Below are positions 56,481 to 64,000 of a DNA stretch of 64,000 nucleotides, piece after piece. Below the pieces are notes generated by a model that ran no database searches, was not told the DNA's origin, and saw only the letters and a list, made by a program, of their open reading frames with translations. The DNA is from Bryobacter sp. CoA8 C33 (GTDB lineage: Bacteria; Acidobacteriota; Terriglobia; Bryobacterales; Bryobacteraceae): positions 62,001 through 126,000 of the forward strand of contig JAINDK010000012.1 in assembly GCA_019931185.1 (NCBI GenBank). Reading direction: 5' to 3'. How positions within the stretch are numbered: position 1 is the first letter of the stretch; each line of letters starts with the position of its first letter. The translations under genes and the position numbers were made by a program.

Positions 56481-57764
56481 TTGCGCGCGCTCTTTACGGA
56501 TCTCTATCAACTGACGATGGCCGCCGGCTATTGGATGGCCGGCAAATCCGCCGACGTCGCCACTTTTGAACTTTTCGTCCGCCGGCTTCCGCCCCGGCGC
56601 GATTACCTTCTGGTCTGCGGCCTCGAGCAAGCCATTGAATACCTCTCCACGCTCCGCTTCACCGGCCGCGACATCGACTATCTCCGTCAATTGCCCCAAT
56701 TCGACCTCGTCCCGGATGAATTTTGGGTTTACCTCAGCAATTTTCGCTTCACCGGCGACCTTTGGGCTGCCCCGGAAGGCTCCGTGCTTTTCGCTGGCGA
56801 GCCGCTGCTCACCCTGCGCGCCCCCATCATCGAGGCTCAAATCCCCGAGACCTACCTGCTCGGCATGATCGGCTTTCAAACCCTTATCGCGAGCAAGGCC
56901 AGCCGACTGCTGCGGGCCGCCGCCGGCCGTGACGTCGTCGAATTCGGCTGCCGCCGCGCCCATGCCCCCGAAGCCGGTTGTCTCGCCGGCCGCGCCGCCT
57001 ACATCGCCGGTTGCGCCGGCACCAGCAATGTCGAGGCCGGCCGCCGCTTCGCTGTGCCGGTCTTCGGCACCGCCGCTCACAGTTGGGTGCTTAGCTTCGA
57101 GCACGAACAGGATGCCTTCGCCCAACTGCAGCAACTCCTCGGCCCCCGCACCGTGCAACTGATCGACACCTACGACACGCTCGCCGGCGCCCGCCTCGCC
57201 GCCCACCTCGGCCCGCCTCTCATGGGCGTCCGCCTCGATAGCGGCGACCTGCTAACCCTGTCCCGCGATGTCCGCCGCATCCTCGATGATGCCGGCCTGT
57301 CCAGCGCCCGCATCATGGCCACCAACGATCTCGATGAAGATTCCATCGCCGCCCTGGTCGCCGCCGGCGCTCCCATCGACATCTTCGGCGTCGGTACCAG
57401 CCTTGCCACCAGCTTCGATGCCCCCGCTCTCTCCGCCGTCTACAAGATGGTCGAGATCCAATCCGGCTCCTCCCACCGCTTCGCCTCCAAGCGCAGCGAA
57501 GGCAAGCAGACCCTCCCCGGCGCAAAACAGATTTACCGCTTCCCCGATCACGACCTGCTCGCCCTGCAAGCCGAACCCCCACCCCCTGGAGCCGAAAAAC
57601 TCCTCCATCCCGTCATCGCCGGCGGCGAAGTTCTCGTCGACGGGAAAAACCTTCAGCACATGCGCGATTACGCCCGCGACCAGATCCGCCGCTACGGCCA
57701 CCCCCACCGTCGCGTCGAACTCAGCGAATCTCTCGCCCGCCTCGCTCATCCAACTCAACCATGA
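56481..57764 (+). CDS. pncB: Nicotinate phosphoribosyltransferase
   Basis: 427 residues from TTG at 56481; the start is supported by MRALFTDLYQLTMAAGYWM, the conserved N-terminus. VEFGCRRAHAPEAG, GTSNVEAGRRFAVPVFGTAAHSWV and GVRLDSGDLLTLSRDVRRILD are active-site segments. It makes nicotinate mononucleotide from nicotinate and PRPP. The next gene, a nicotinamidase, overlaps by four bases and supplies nicotinate, so together they form the deamidating NAD salvage route. Confidence 0.94.
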   Translation: MRALFTDLYQLTMAAGYWMAGKSADVATFELFVRRLPPRRDYLLVCGLEQAIEYLSTLRFTGRDIDYLRQLPQFDLVPDEFWVYLSNFRFTGDLWAAPEGSVLFAGEPLLTLRAPIIEAQIPETYLLGMIGFQTLIASKASRLLRAAAGRDVVEFGCRRAHAPEAGCLAGRAAYIAGCAGTSNVEAGRRFAVPVFGTAAHSWVLSFEHEQDAFAQLQQLLGPRTVQLIDTYDTLAGARLAAHLGPPLMGVRLDSGDLLTLSRDVRRILDDAGLSSARIMATNDLDEDSIAALVAAGAPIDIFGVGTSLATSFDAPALSAVYKMVEIQSGSSHRFASKRSEGKQTLPGAKQIYRFPDHDLLALQAEPPPPGAEKLLHPVIAGGEVLVDGKNLQHMRDYARDQIRRYGHPHRRVELSESLARLAHPTQP

Positions 57765-58270
57765 GCATGCTTTATCTGGATGTCGATACCCAACTCGACT
57801 TCGTCTTCCCCGCCGGCGCGCTCTATGTCCCCGGCGCCGAGCTCATCCTCCCCCGTGTCGCCGCGCGCAACCGCGAGGCCATCGCCGCCGGTCATCTCCT
57901 GGTCGCCACCGTGGATGCCCATACGGAAAACGATCCTGAATTCGCCCATTGGCCCCACCACTGCGTTGCCGGCACGCTCGGCCAGCGCAAGCCCGCGCAA
58001 ACCCTCATCGAGGGCCTTCGCCCATTTCACAAGCAAACCACCGACATCTTTTCAAATCCCGCTTTTGCCGCCCTGCTCGACGCCGAGAAAATTTCCGCCG
58101 CCCTCGTCTACGGAGTCGTAACCGAGATCTGCGTCCTCCATGCCGTCCGCGGTCTCCAGCAGCGCGGCATCCACGTCTCGCTCGATTCCCAGGCCGTTAA
58201 GGAACTCAACCCCGCCGCGCGCGATCTCTTCTTCGCCGAACTCCGCGACCGCGGCGGCGCCATTCTCTAG
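57761..58270 (+). CDS. pncA: Nicotinamidase (isochorismatase fold)
   Basis: 169 residues. Catalytic triad visible as Asp in DVDTQLDFV, Lys in FHKQTTDIF and Cys in GVVTEICVLHAV. The metal-binding Asp/His region is DAHTENDPEFAHWPHHC. It converts nicotinamide to nicotinate, feeding the overlapping pncB upstream. It ends two bases from the stop of convergent rsfS. Confidence 0.92.
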   Translation: MSMLYLDVDTQLDFVFPAGALYVPGAELILPRVAARNREAIAAGHLLVATVDAHTENDPEFAHWPHHCVAGTLGQRKPAQTLIEGLRPFHKQTTDIFSNPAFAALLDAEKISAALVYGVVTEICVLHAVRGLQQRGIHVSLDSQAVKELNPAARDLFFAELRDRGGAIL

Positions 58271-58271
58271 C

Positions 58272-58649
58272 CTAGGCTGCGCTCACTGCCTCGGCCGGCA
58301 CTTCGATCTTCGGCGCCATGCCCCATAGCCGCTCGAGATCGTAAAACCCCCGCGCCTGCTCGCTGAATATGTGCACCACGAAATCGCCGTAGTCCATCAG
58401 AATCCAGTTCGCCGATTCGTATCCTTCCATGCTCACCGGCTTGAAGCCAAGCTCCGCCAACCGCTCTCCAATCTCATCGCCGATCGCATGGTTTTGCCGG
58501 GAGTTGGAACCGGAACAGATCAGGAAGTAGTCTGTGAAACTGGATATTCCCTGCAGGTCAAGAAGTCTTAAATCGACGGCTTTTTTCGATTCGGCCGCCC
58601 GGTAGGCCGCCAAAATCTCTGGGGGAAGTGTCTCTAATGTGTTGCTCAA
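58272..58649 (-). CDS. rsfS: Ribosomal silencing factor RsfS
   Basis: 125 residues. KKAVDLRLLDLQGISSFTDYFLICSGSNSRQNHAIGDEI and ANWILMDYGDFVVHIFSEQARGFYDLERLWGMAP are diagnostic for RsfS/Iojap. It binds L14 and blocks subunit joining under starvation. The usual neighbour nadD is absent, though the pncB-pncA NAD genes are adjacent. Its 5' end is divergent from the coiled-coil gene. Confidence 0.95.
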   Translation of the reverse strand: MSNTLETLPPEILAAYRAAESKKAVDLRLLDLQGISSFTDYFLICSGSNSRQNHAIGDEIGERLAELGFKPVSMEGYESANWILMDYGDFVVHIFSEQARGFYDLERLWGMAPKIEVPAEAVSAA

Positions 58650-58696
58650 ATCTGCTCCGTGAATGCGAGGTACTTGAGCGGCAGAATACTACACTA

Positions 58697-59551
58697 ATGA
58701 ATGTGCGTCAAAGCTTTTTCCTCAGCGGAATTCTCGCCACGGCCCTTCGGCTCGCGGCCGCGGAATCCTTCGCCATTGAAAAGGCCCGTCAGGAAGTAGA
58801 ACGGCTCAAGGAACTGGCCGCGATTGGCGCGGTCTCCCGGGCTCGCCTCGAGCAGGCTCGGGAAAAGCTCGCCGACGCCCGCGACGAAGAAACCCTGCAC
58901 CGCCTCGTCTACGGCAATATCGGCGTCGAGTCCCTCAGCGAGCAACAGGCCCGCGAAATCATCGATGCCGCCTCTCGCCGTGTCGAGCGCACCGCCCGCC
59001 TCTATCAGGTGCAGGCCGCCCTCGTCGATCAAGGCGTCCTGCCCCGTGCCCAACTCCAGGACCTCGAACAACAGCTCGCCGACCGCCGCCTCGGCCTGCA
59101 ATTAGCCGAAAACCGCGCCCGCACCTTTACCGAGCTTCTCAACATGGTTCGCGTCGAAGAACAATTCCTCGCCAGCCCCGAGGCCGATATCGAGCCCCCG
59201 CCCCTCGTCGAAAAATTCGGCGGCAGCGGCGTCTTCAAGCCCGAGCACCTCCGCTTTGTCGAAGCCGCTTTCGAAAAGCAATTCGGCCACCCCCTGCCCG
59301 TTAGCGCCCGCGGCCAGAGCGCTCTTCATACTTCGCTCGGCTTTGATCACGCTGGCCGTGTCGATGTCGGCGTCAATCCCGACGACCCCGAGGGGCAATG
59401 GCTGCGCCAGCAACTCCAGTCCCTGCGCGTTCCCTATATTGCCCTGCGCGCCATGATCCCCGGTCAAAGCACTGCCCCCCACATCCACATCGGTCCGCCC
59501 AGTCTCCGGCTCCGCTCCGCCGACCAGCAGTTGAGCGGTGGTCTCAATTGA
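58697..59551 (+). CDS. Secreted coiled-coil protein with His-rich C-terminal domain
   Basis: 284 residues from ATG at 58697 (in-frame codons upstream overlap rsfS). A leader (SFFLSGILATALRLAAA) precedes a long charged coiled coil (about 25-155) resembling the helical hairpin of efflux proteins. The last 100 residues are distinct: ARGQSALHTSLGFDHAGRVDVGVNP and APHIHIGPPS. The spacing of H, D and a terminal HxH resembles the zinc site of LAS/M15-type peptidases, but the Glu base is not clear. It precedes hpt by 20 bases. I cannot assign a function. Confidence 0.7.
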   Translation: MNVRQSFFLSGILATALRLAAAESFAIEKARQEVERLKELAAIGAVSRARLEQAREKLADARDEETLHRLVYGNIGVESLSEQQAREIIDAASRRVERTARLYQVQAALVDQGVLPRAQLQDLEQQLADRRLGLQLAENRARTFTELLNMVRVEEQFLASPEADIEPPPLVEKFGGSGVFKPEHLRFVEAAFEKQFGHPLPVSARGQSALHTSLGFDHAGRVDVGVNPDDPEGQWLRQQLQSLRVPYIALRAMIPGQSTAPHIHIGPPSLRLRSADQQLSGGLN

Positions 59552-59571
59552 ATCACGCACAAGGAACCATC

Positions 59572-60108
59572 ATGTCCGAACCCACCCAGTCCAGCGCCAA
59601 GCTCCGCGTCCTCGTCCCCGCCGAGCGAATCAAGGCCCGCATCGATGAACTCGGCCGCCAGATCAGCTCCGACTATTCCGGCCCCATCATCCTCGTCGGT
59701 ATCCTCAAGGGCGCATTCATCTTTATGTCAGACCTCGCCCGCGTAATCGACCGCCCCACCCGCGTCGATTTCATGGGCATCTCGAGCTACGGCAACTCGA
59801 AGTCCACTTCCGGTGAAGTCCGCCTCACCAAAGACCTCGACATGAGCATTGAAGGCCTCGATGTTCTCGTCGTCGAGGATATCGTCGACAGCGGCGTTAC
59901 CCTCACCTACCTCATCCACCTGCTCAGCCAGCGCCGCCCCCGCTCCATCCGCATCGCCGCCCTGCTCGATAAGCCCGACCGCCGCATGCGTCCCATCAAG
60001 GTCAATTACTGCGGCTTTGAGATCCCGGATGAGTTCGTCGTCGGCTATGGCCTCGACTACGCGGAAGACTACCGGAATCTCAAAGACATCTGCGTGCTCG
60101 AGAGCTAG
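59572..60108 (+). CDS. hpt: Hypoxanthine phosphoribosyltransferase
   Basis: 178 residues from ATG at 59572. ILVGILKGAFIFMSDLARVI and VDFMGISSYGNSKSTSGEVR are family segments; the PRPP loop is VLVVEDIVDSGVTLTYL. C-terminal PDEFVVGYGLDYAEDYRNLKDICVL is diagnostic for Hpt. It salvages hypoxanthine/guanine to the nucleotide. The stop overlaps the convergent CDGSH gene stop (CTAG). Confidence 0.95.
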   Translation: MSEPTQSSAKLRVLVPAERIKARIDELGRQISSDYSGPIILVGILKGAFIFMSDLARVIDRPTRVDFMGISSYGNSKSTSGEVRLTKDLDMSIEGLDVLVVEDIVDSGVTLTYLIHLLSQRRPRSIRIAALLDKPDRRMRPIKVNYCGFEIPDEFVVGYGLDYAEDYRNLKDICVLES

Positions 60109-60335
60109 ACTTTCGGCTTCGGCGGCGGCAGCGCGAAGGCCTTGCACGTGCTCTCAAAACCCTGTTTGCCGTGCGCGCCGTCGCAAAATGGTTTGTTGTT
60201 GCTCAACCCGCAGCGGCACAGGCCGATCGCGGCGCGCCCGCCCAGGTCGTAGGCGTTGCCTTCCGCGTCCACTACCGTGAATTCGCCCTCGATTCGGATC
60301 GGGCCATTGTTGAATATCGTGACTTTCGTTGACAT
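60105..60335 (-). CDS. CDGSH iron-sulfur domain protein
   Basis: 76 residues. The binding motif C-x-C-x2-S-x3-P-x-C-D-G-x-H is complete in LCRCGLSNNKPFCDGAHGKQGF, giving the three-Cys/one-His ligands of a [2Fe-2S] cluster. The N-terminal part (VTIFNNGPIRIEGEFTVVDAEGNAYDLGGRAAIGLC) is the usual short extension of bacterial members. ATG at 60335 is preferred since the frame upstream lies antisense to the next gene. Function of small bacterial CDGSH proteins is redox or electron transfer, not defined here. Confidence 0.9.
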   Translation of the reverse strand: MSTKVTIFNNGPIRIEGEFTVVDAEGNAYDLGGRAAIGLCRCGLSNNKPFCDGAHGKQGFESTCKAFALPPPKPKV

Positions 60336-60350
60336 AGGCTGACAAAGGAA

Positions 60351-61583
60351 ATGATCGCACGGCTTGTTTGGCTGAGTCTGCTGGCGCTGGGCGCCGCGGG
60401 ACAAATACGCGACCAGGAAGACATCCTGCGCCTGGCCCGCGCCAAGAGCGCCATCGCCCGCCATCTCAACAACATGCCGAATTACACTTGCCTCGAGACT
60501 GTCGAGCGTTATGAAAAACTCCCCCAGGCCCGCCAGGAAAGCCTCGTCGATGTCCTCCGCATCGAGGTGGCCTTTGTTGAAGGCAGGGAGATGTTCGCCT
60601 GGCCCGGCTCCACTCGCTTCGAGGCCAGCGAAATTCGCGACTTCATCGCCACCGGCGCCTTCTCGACCGGCGGCTTCGTCCTCCACGCCCGCGCCATCTT
60701 TCTTGGCGACGGCGCCATGTTTACCTTCGCCGGCCCGGATTCAATCAACGGCGCCCCCGCCTGGCGCTATGACTACGTCACCCCACAGTTCCGCAGCGGC
60801 TACCAGATTCGCAACCCTAGCAAAGGCCTCGGCGCCATTGTTGCCTACCATGGCAGCATCTGGGTGCGGCAGGATAATCTCGACCTCCTCCGCATCCTCA
60901 TCGATACAAACGATATCCCCCCCGAGATCGAAATCGAACACTCCCGCGACACCCTCGACTACCAGTTCCTTCCCATCGGCTCCGGCCAGGCGCTGCTGCC
61001 CGCCTCCCAGGAGATTCGCATCACCGATAGCAAGGGCCGCCTCGCCATCAACCGCACACGTCTCACCCGCTGCCGCCAGTTCTCTGGCGAAAGCACGCTC
61101 AGCTTCGCCGATGACAATGCGGCTTCCTCAAGCGCCCAGCCCCGCAAAACGCTCCACTTCGAGCCTTACACCGAACTCTCCCTCGCCCTCACCCGTGAGC
61201 TCAATCATGCCACCTCCGCCGTCGGCGACGAGATCGAGGCCATGCTCACCCACGACATCAAACAGGGCAAGACCATCCTCGCCCCGCGCGGCGCCCTCGC
61301 CCGCGGCCGCATTCTCCGGCTCTCCCGCCACGAAACCACGCACGTCATCTTCAACGTCACCCTGGAGTTCACCGAATTGATCGGTGACGATTTCCGCGCC
61401 CCCCTCCGGCTCCGCTTCACCGGCACCGTGCGCGACGTGAGCACCCCGCCCGAGTTGCGCTCCCGCCGCCCCGGCGCCTATTCCATCGAAGCGCCCGCCA
61501 CCGATCCCAACGGCTTTCTCGTTTTCAGATCTTCCCTCAAATTGCCTCGCGGCTTCGTCACGATGTGGCAGACTCTTAAGTAG
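60351..61583 (+). CDS. Secreted hypothetical protein, acidobacterial type
   Basis: 410 residues; signal peptide MIARLVWLSLLALGAAGQI with AAAGGA-type ribosome site before the ATG. LNNMPNYTCLETVERY near residues 43-58 begins a region I associate with lineage-specific secreted proteins of Acidobacteria. The C-terminal part (about 265-405) has LTRELNHATSAVGDEIEAMLTHDIKQGKTILAPRGALARGRI, reminiscent of beta-rich domains of secretion proteins (VirB10-like 'SHD' pattern). Function unknown. Confidence 0.75.
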   Translation: MIARLVWLSLLALGAAGQIRDQEDILRLARAKSAIARHLNNMPNYTCLETVERYEKLPQARQESLVDVLRIEVAFVEGREMFAWPGSTRFEASEIRDFIATGAFSTGGFVLHARAIFLGDGAMFTFAGPDSINGAPAWRYDYVTPQFRSGYQIRNPSKGLGAIVAYHGSIWVRQDNLDLLRILIDTNDIPPEIEIEHSRDTLDYQFLPIGSGQALLPASQEIRITDSKGRLAINRTRLTRCRQFSGESTLSFADDNAASSSAQPRKTLHFEPYTELSLALTRELNHATSAVGDEIEAMLTHDIKQGKTILAPRGALARGRILRLSRHETTHVIFNVTLEFTELIGDDFRAPLRLRFTGTVRDVSTPPELRSRRPGAYSIEAPATDPNGFLVFRSSLKLPRGFVTMWQTLK

Positions 61584-61601
61584 TCCCGGAAGGAACCACC
61601 G

Positions 61602-62720
61602 TTGATTCAATTTGAGCTCCCCACCGATCGCGCCCGCCTCGAAGATGCCCTCGTTTTTGCCCAGCAGCAGGTCAAAACTCTCATCGAACGGCATCCCGGC
61701 TTCTACCCGCTCTACACCAAGGACGGCAAATGGAAGCACGAAGGCGAGGCCTGGACTCACTGGTGCGACGGCTTCTTTCCCGGCATGATGTGGATCTTCG
61801 CCCAACACGCCAAGGGCGATCTAGCCCGCTACTGGCGCGAAAAAGCGATCGAATACACCCGGCCCCTCGAAGCCCGCAAGACCGATCGCGAAGTCTACGA
61901 CCAGGGCTTTCTCTATTTCTCGACCTACTACCGCTGGATGCAGCTCGACAAGGATCCCTCACATAAGGAGATCCTGATCACTGCCGGCAACACGCTCAGC
62001 CATCGCTTTCAGGAGCGTGATGGCTACCTGCGCAGTTTCGTCGCTCCCAACTCCCTGTTCATCGACAGCATGATGAATGTCGGCATCATCTTTTATGCCG
62101 CCCGCGAGACCGGCGACAAACGCCTCCGCGACATCGCCATGCGCCATGCGCTCACCGTCCGCAAGACCCTGGTGCGCGGTGACGGCTCCGTCGCCCAGGA
62201 AGGCATCTTCGATTCCGATTCCGGTGAGTTTCTCGAGCAGTCCACCCACCAGGGCTTCCGCCGCGATTCCTGCTGGTCGCGTGGCCTCGCCTGGGCCACT
62301 TATGGCTTCGGCGTCTGCTACGACTATTCCCGCGATCCCCGCTTCCTTGCCACTGCCGAAGCCTGCGCCGACTACTACGTCACCCATGCCAATGCCGACG
62401 GCATCCCGCCCTGGGATTTTCGCGCCCCCCTTGAGTTCCGCAAGCTCGTCGATACTTCAGCCGCCGCCATCATGGCCTCGGCCCTCATCCGCCTTGCCCG
62501 CCTCATTCAGGACCCCGTCAAGGGCCACTTCTACTACATGACGGCTCTTCGCATCCTGCGTACTCTCTGCGATGAATACCTCGGCAAGCAGACTCCCGGC
62601 TGGCAGGGCATCCTCCAGGGCTCGCTCTATCACATGCATCGCGGTCTCGGCATCAACGAGAGCGCCGTCTGGGGCGACTACTTCTTCGTCGAAGCGGTAG
62701 AGCGCATCCTCCGGCCCTAA
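61602..62720 (+). CDS. GH88-family unsaturated uronyl hydrolase-like protein
   Basis: 372 residues from TTG at 61602, with AGGAA about 10 bases upstream; no signal peptide. An alpha/alpha-barrel fold; GEAWTHWCDGFFPGMMWIFAQ, the first catalytic-type Asp in LFIDSMMNVGIIFYAARETGD, and the second in STHQGFRRDSCWSRGLAWATYGF are the GH88 hallmarks. Members remove unsaturated uronic acid from oligosaccharides made by polysaccharide lyases. Together with the UxuA-like gene at the left edge it suggests uronate use, though they are 60 kb apart. It ends overlapping the convergent gene (CTAA). Confidence 0.88.
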   Translation: MIQFELPTDRARLEDALVFAQQQVKTLIERHPGFYPLYTKDGKWKHEGEAWTHWCDGFFPGMMWIFAQHAKGDLARYWREKAIEYTRPLEARKTDREVYDQGFLYFSTYYRWMQLDKDPSHKEILITAGNTLSHRFQERDGYLRSFVAPNSLFIDSMMNVGIIFYAARETGDKRLRDIAMRHALTVRKTLVRGDGSVAQEGIFDSDSGEFLEQSTHQGFRRDSCWSRGLAWATYGFGVCYDYSRDPRFLATAEACADYYVTHANADGIPPWDFRAPLEFRKLVDTSAAAIMASALIRLARLIQDPVKGHFYYMTALRILRTLCDEYLGKQTPGWQGILQGSLYHMHRGLGINESAVWGDYFFVEAVERILRP

Positions 62721-64000
62721 GCCTTCGCCCCTCCGCCGGCCCGCTCCGCCGTCCCACGGTAAATCCACGCCGCCAGCAGATACAGCAGCCCGCCGAGCAC
62801 CAGCGTTTGATAAAGCCCCAGGTAGATAGCGAAAAAGATCGCCATCGCCGAGCCCATCACGCTGGCCGCCGCGTTCATCGACCAGCCCCAGCGCACCGCG
62901 CTCTTCTCCCACCCTTCGAGCGCCGCCAGCCCCGTCGGAAAAGGGATCCCCATCAGAAAGCCCAGCGGTGCGATCACCATCACCGTCACCAGCATCTTGC
63001 CGGCCAGCGGCCAGGCCGGGCCCAGCCCGCTTACCAGCTCCGCGAAGTAGCCCAGCACCGGCACCAGAATCACGATCAGCAACAGCACAATCCGCAGCCT
63101 TTCGCCGTTCTGATTCACGATCCGCTTGGAGAAATAGCTCCCCAGCCCGCTCGAGATCAGCATCGAAAAAATGATTACCGTCAGCGCATAGGTCGGATGC
63201 CCGAGCAGCAGCACGAACTTCTGAATCAGCGAAACCTGAATCATGATGTAGCCCGCCCCCAGACAGACGAAGTAAAGCAGAAACAGCTTCAGGCTCCGCC
63301 CCGCCGGCAGGCGCTGGCCCAAGGCGAGCGGCGGCAGCAGCAGCGTCACCACGGTCGCGATCACACTCACGAACAACACCCCAAACAGCATCGGTACCGC
63401 CCGGTTGATCTTGTAGTCCGCGTTCGCCTGCGACGCCGCCATCACAAAGCTCACAATGTCGCGTGGCTGCACCGTGTAAAAGAAGAAGGGCCGGTTATCG
63501 TTCACCGGCGTCACATCGTACTGGTATTGAGCATGGAAGCGTTCCCGGTCCGTTGTCGTCAGCAGTTCCTGAAACGGGTTCCGCCGCTCTGTCCCTGGCG
63601 TGTACACCACCTCCATGTTGCTTTCCTTCATCGCCCCCAGGGCCCGCTCCACCATTTCCGCGCTCATCGGCTTGCGCGAAAAAATCACTGTGTCCGTCGC
63701 TCCCCAACCCGCGATCTGGTTCGAACCCTCGCGCGCCACCACCACGTGCCGCGCCGGGTCCTTCTCCCCCAGCCGGTCCAGTGCTTCGATGGCCAGCGAC
63801 AGCAGCCGCAGCGATTCCCGCGGCGGATCAAAGCCCCAACGGGTAAACGCCAGAATGCCGTCATCCGTCAAATGACTTAGATAGTCGTAGAACGCATCCG
63901 CCGTGTATAGATTGTTCTCGCTCAGGCTGAACGCGCCCGCCGCTGTCGAAGCCCAGGTATCCACCAGCGTCGCCTGGATCACCTGATACCGCTCCGGGCT
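62717..64000 (-). CDS. Spermidine-synthase-like domain/multi-pass membrane protein (partial, 5' end outside window)
   Basis: 428 codons open to the right edge; the N-terminus is missing. The first visible part (TLVDTWASTAAGAFSLSENNLYTADAFYDYLSHLTDDGILAFTRWGF) matches the end of a SpeE-like methyltransferase fold. About eight hydrophobic helices follow from residue 190. Such fusions are widespread in Acidobacteria and Proteobacteria and are usually annotated as spermidine synthase-like; aminopropyl transfer has not been shown for most. Residues for decarboxylated SAM binding would lie outside the window. Confidence 0.8.
   Translation of the reverse strand, partial: SPERYQVIQATLVDTWASTAAGAFSLSENNLYTADAFYDYLSHLTDDGILAFTRWGFDPPRESLRLLSLAIEALDRLGEKDPARHVVVAREGSNQIAGWGATDTVIFSRKPMSAEMVERALGAMKESNMEVVYTPGTERRNPFQELLTTTDRERFHAQYQYDVTPVNDNRPFFFYTVQPRDIVSFVMAASQANADYKINRAVPMLFGVLFVSVIATVVTLLLPPLALGQRLPAGRSLKLFLLYFVCLGAGYIMIQVSLIQKFVLLLGHPTYALTVIIFSMLISSGLGSYFSKRIVNQNGERLRIVLLLIVILVPVLGYFAELVSGLGPAWPLAGKMLVTVMVIAPLGFLMGIPFPTGLAALEGWEKSAVRWGWSMNAAASVMGSAMAIFFAIYLGLYQTLVLGGLLYLLAAWIYRGTAERAGGGAKA

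Overview
The window looks like chromosome from an acidobacterium, most likely of the Solibacter/Bryobacter branch. The support is two tandem surface proteins of the Solibacter TIGR03437 type, a secreted VWFA protein of the acidobacterial TIGR03436 type, a cytochrome-like/DUF1549/DUF1553 + DUF1501 pair, and a fused mycobacterial-style 2-oxoglutarate decarboxylase (kgd). LpxB, a TolC-like porin and periplasmic efflux parts indicate an outer membrane. DNA is GC-rich and very densely coded. The longest gene-free stretches are about 131 bp (42755-42885) and 127 bp (35918-36044), so no gap exceeds 300 bases. I see no rRNA, tRNA, CRISPR array, insertion sequence or prophage.

Layout. 1-957: 3' part of a UxuA-like mannonate dehydratase, cut by the window edge. 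1022-8055: TetR-controlled efflux operon (regulator, TolC, HlyD, two ABC ATPases, two ABC-2 permeases), a YbhG-F-S-R-type drug exporter. 8052-11127: lpxB and an inactive-looking M1-peptidase homologue with a TPR tail. 11904-20700: minus-strand run of nuoM, uvrA, a deoxyhypusine-synthase-like gene, a CPBP protease, mtnA, a redoxin and an ankyrin protein. 20767-24237: tandem TIGR03437 surface proteins. 24337-30646: one compact minus-strand unit encoding an SGNH hydrolase, an acyl carrier protein, a KASIII homologue with Ser in place of the catalytic Cys, a cupin, an NtrY-like kinase and an NtrC-like sigma-54 activator. 30689-42754: VWFA protein, PH-like membrane protein, kgd, U32-like protein, der, typA, a MATE exporter, an alpha/beta hydrolase and a BON protein. 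42886-46962: PSCyt1/DUF1549/DUF1553 and DUF1501 pair. 46959-50474: potABCD polyamine importer. 50540-51975: sodA and fabI. 52037-56465: GldA/F/G-like exporter with a DUF4340 protein. 56481-64000: pncB-pncA NAD salvage, rsfS, a coiled-coil secreted protein, hpt, a CDGSH protein, a secreted hypothetical, a GH88 hydrolase, and the 3' part of a spermidine-synthase-like membrane protein.

The most interesting locus is the SGNH/ACP/Ser-KASIII/cupin/NtrY-NtrC unit. It reads as a small acyl-transfer module encoded together with its own putative sigma-54 two-component control. At the largest scale, the top strand is strongly G-rich on the left and strongly C-rich on the right whatever the gene orientation, so the window probably spans a replication-strand switch of terminus type, somewhere around 20-40 kb.
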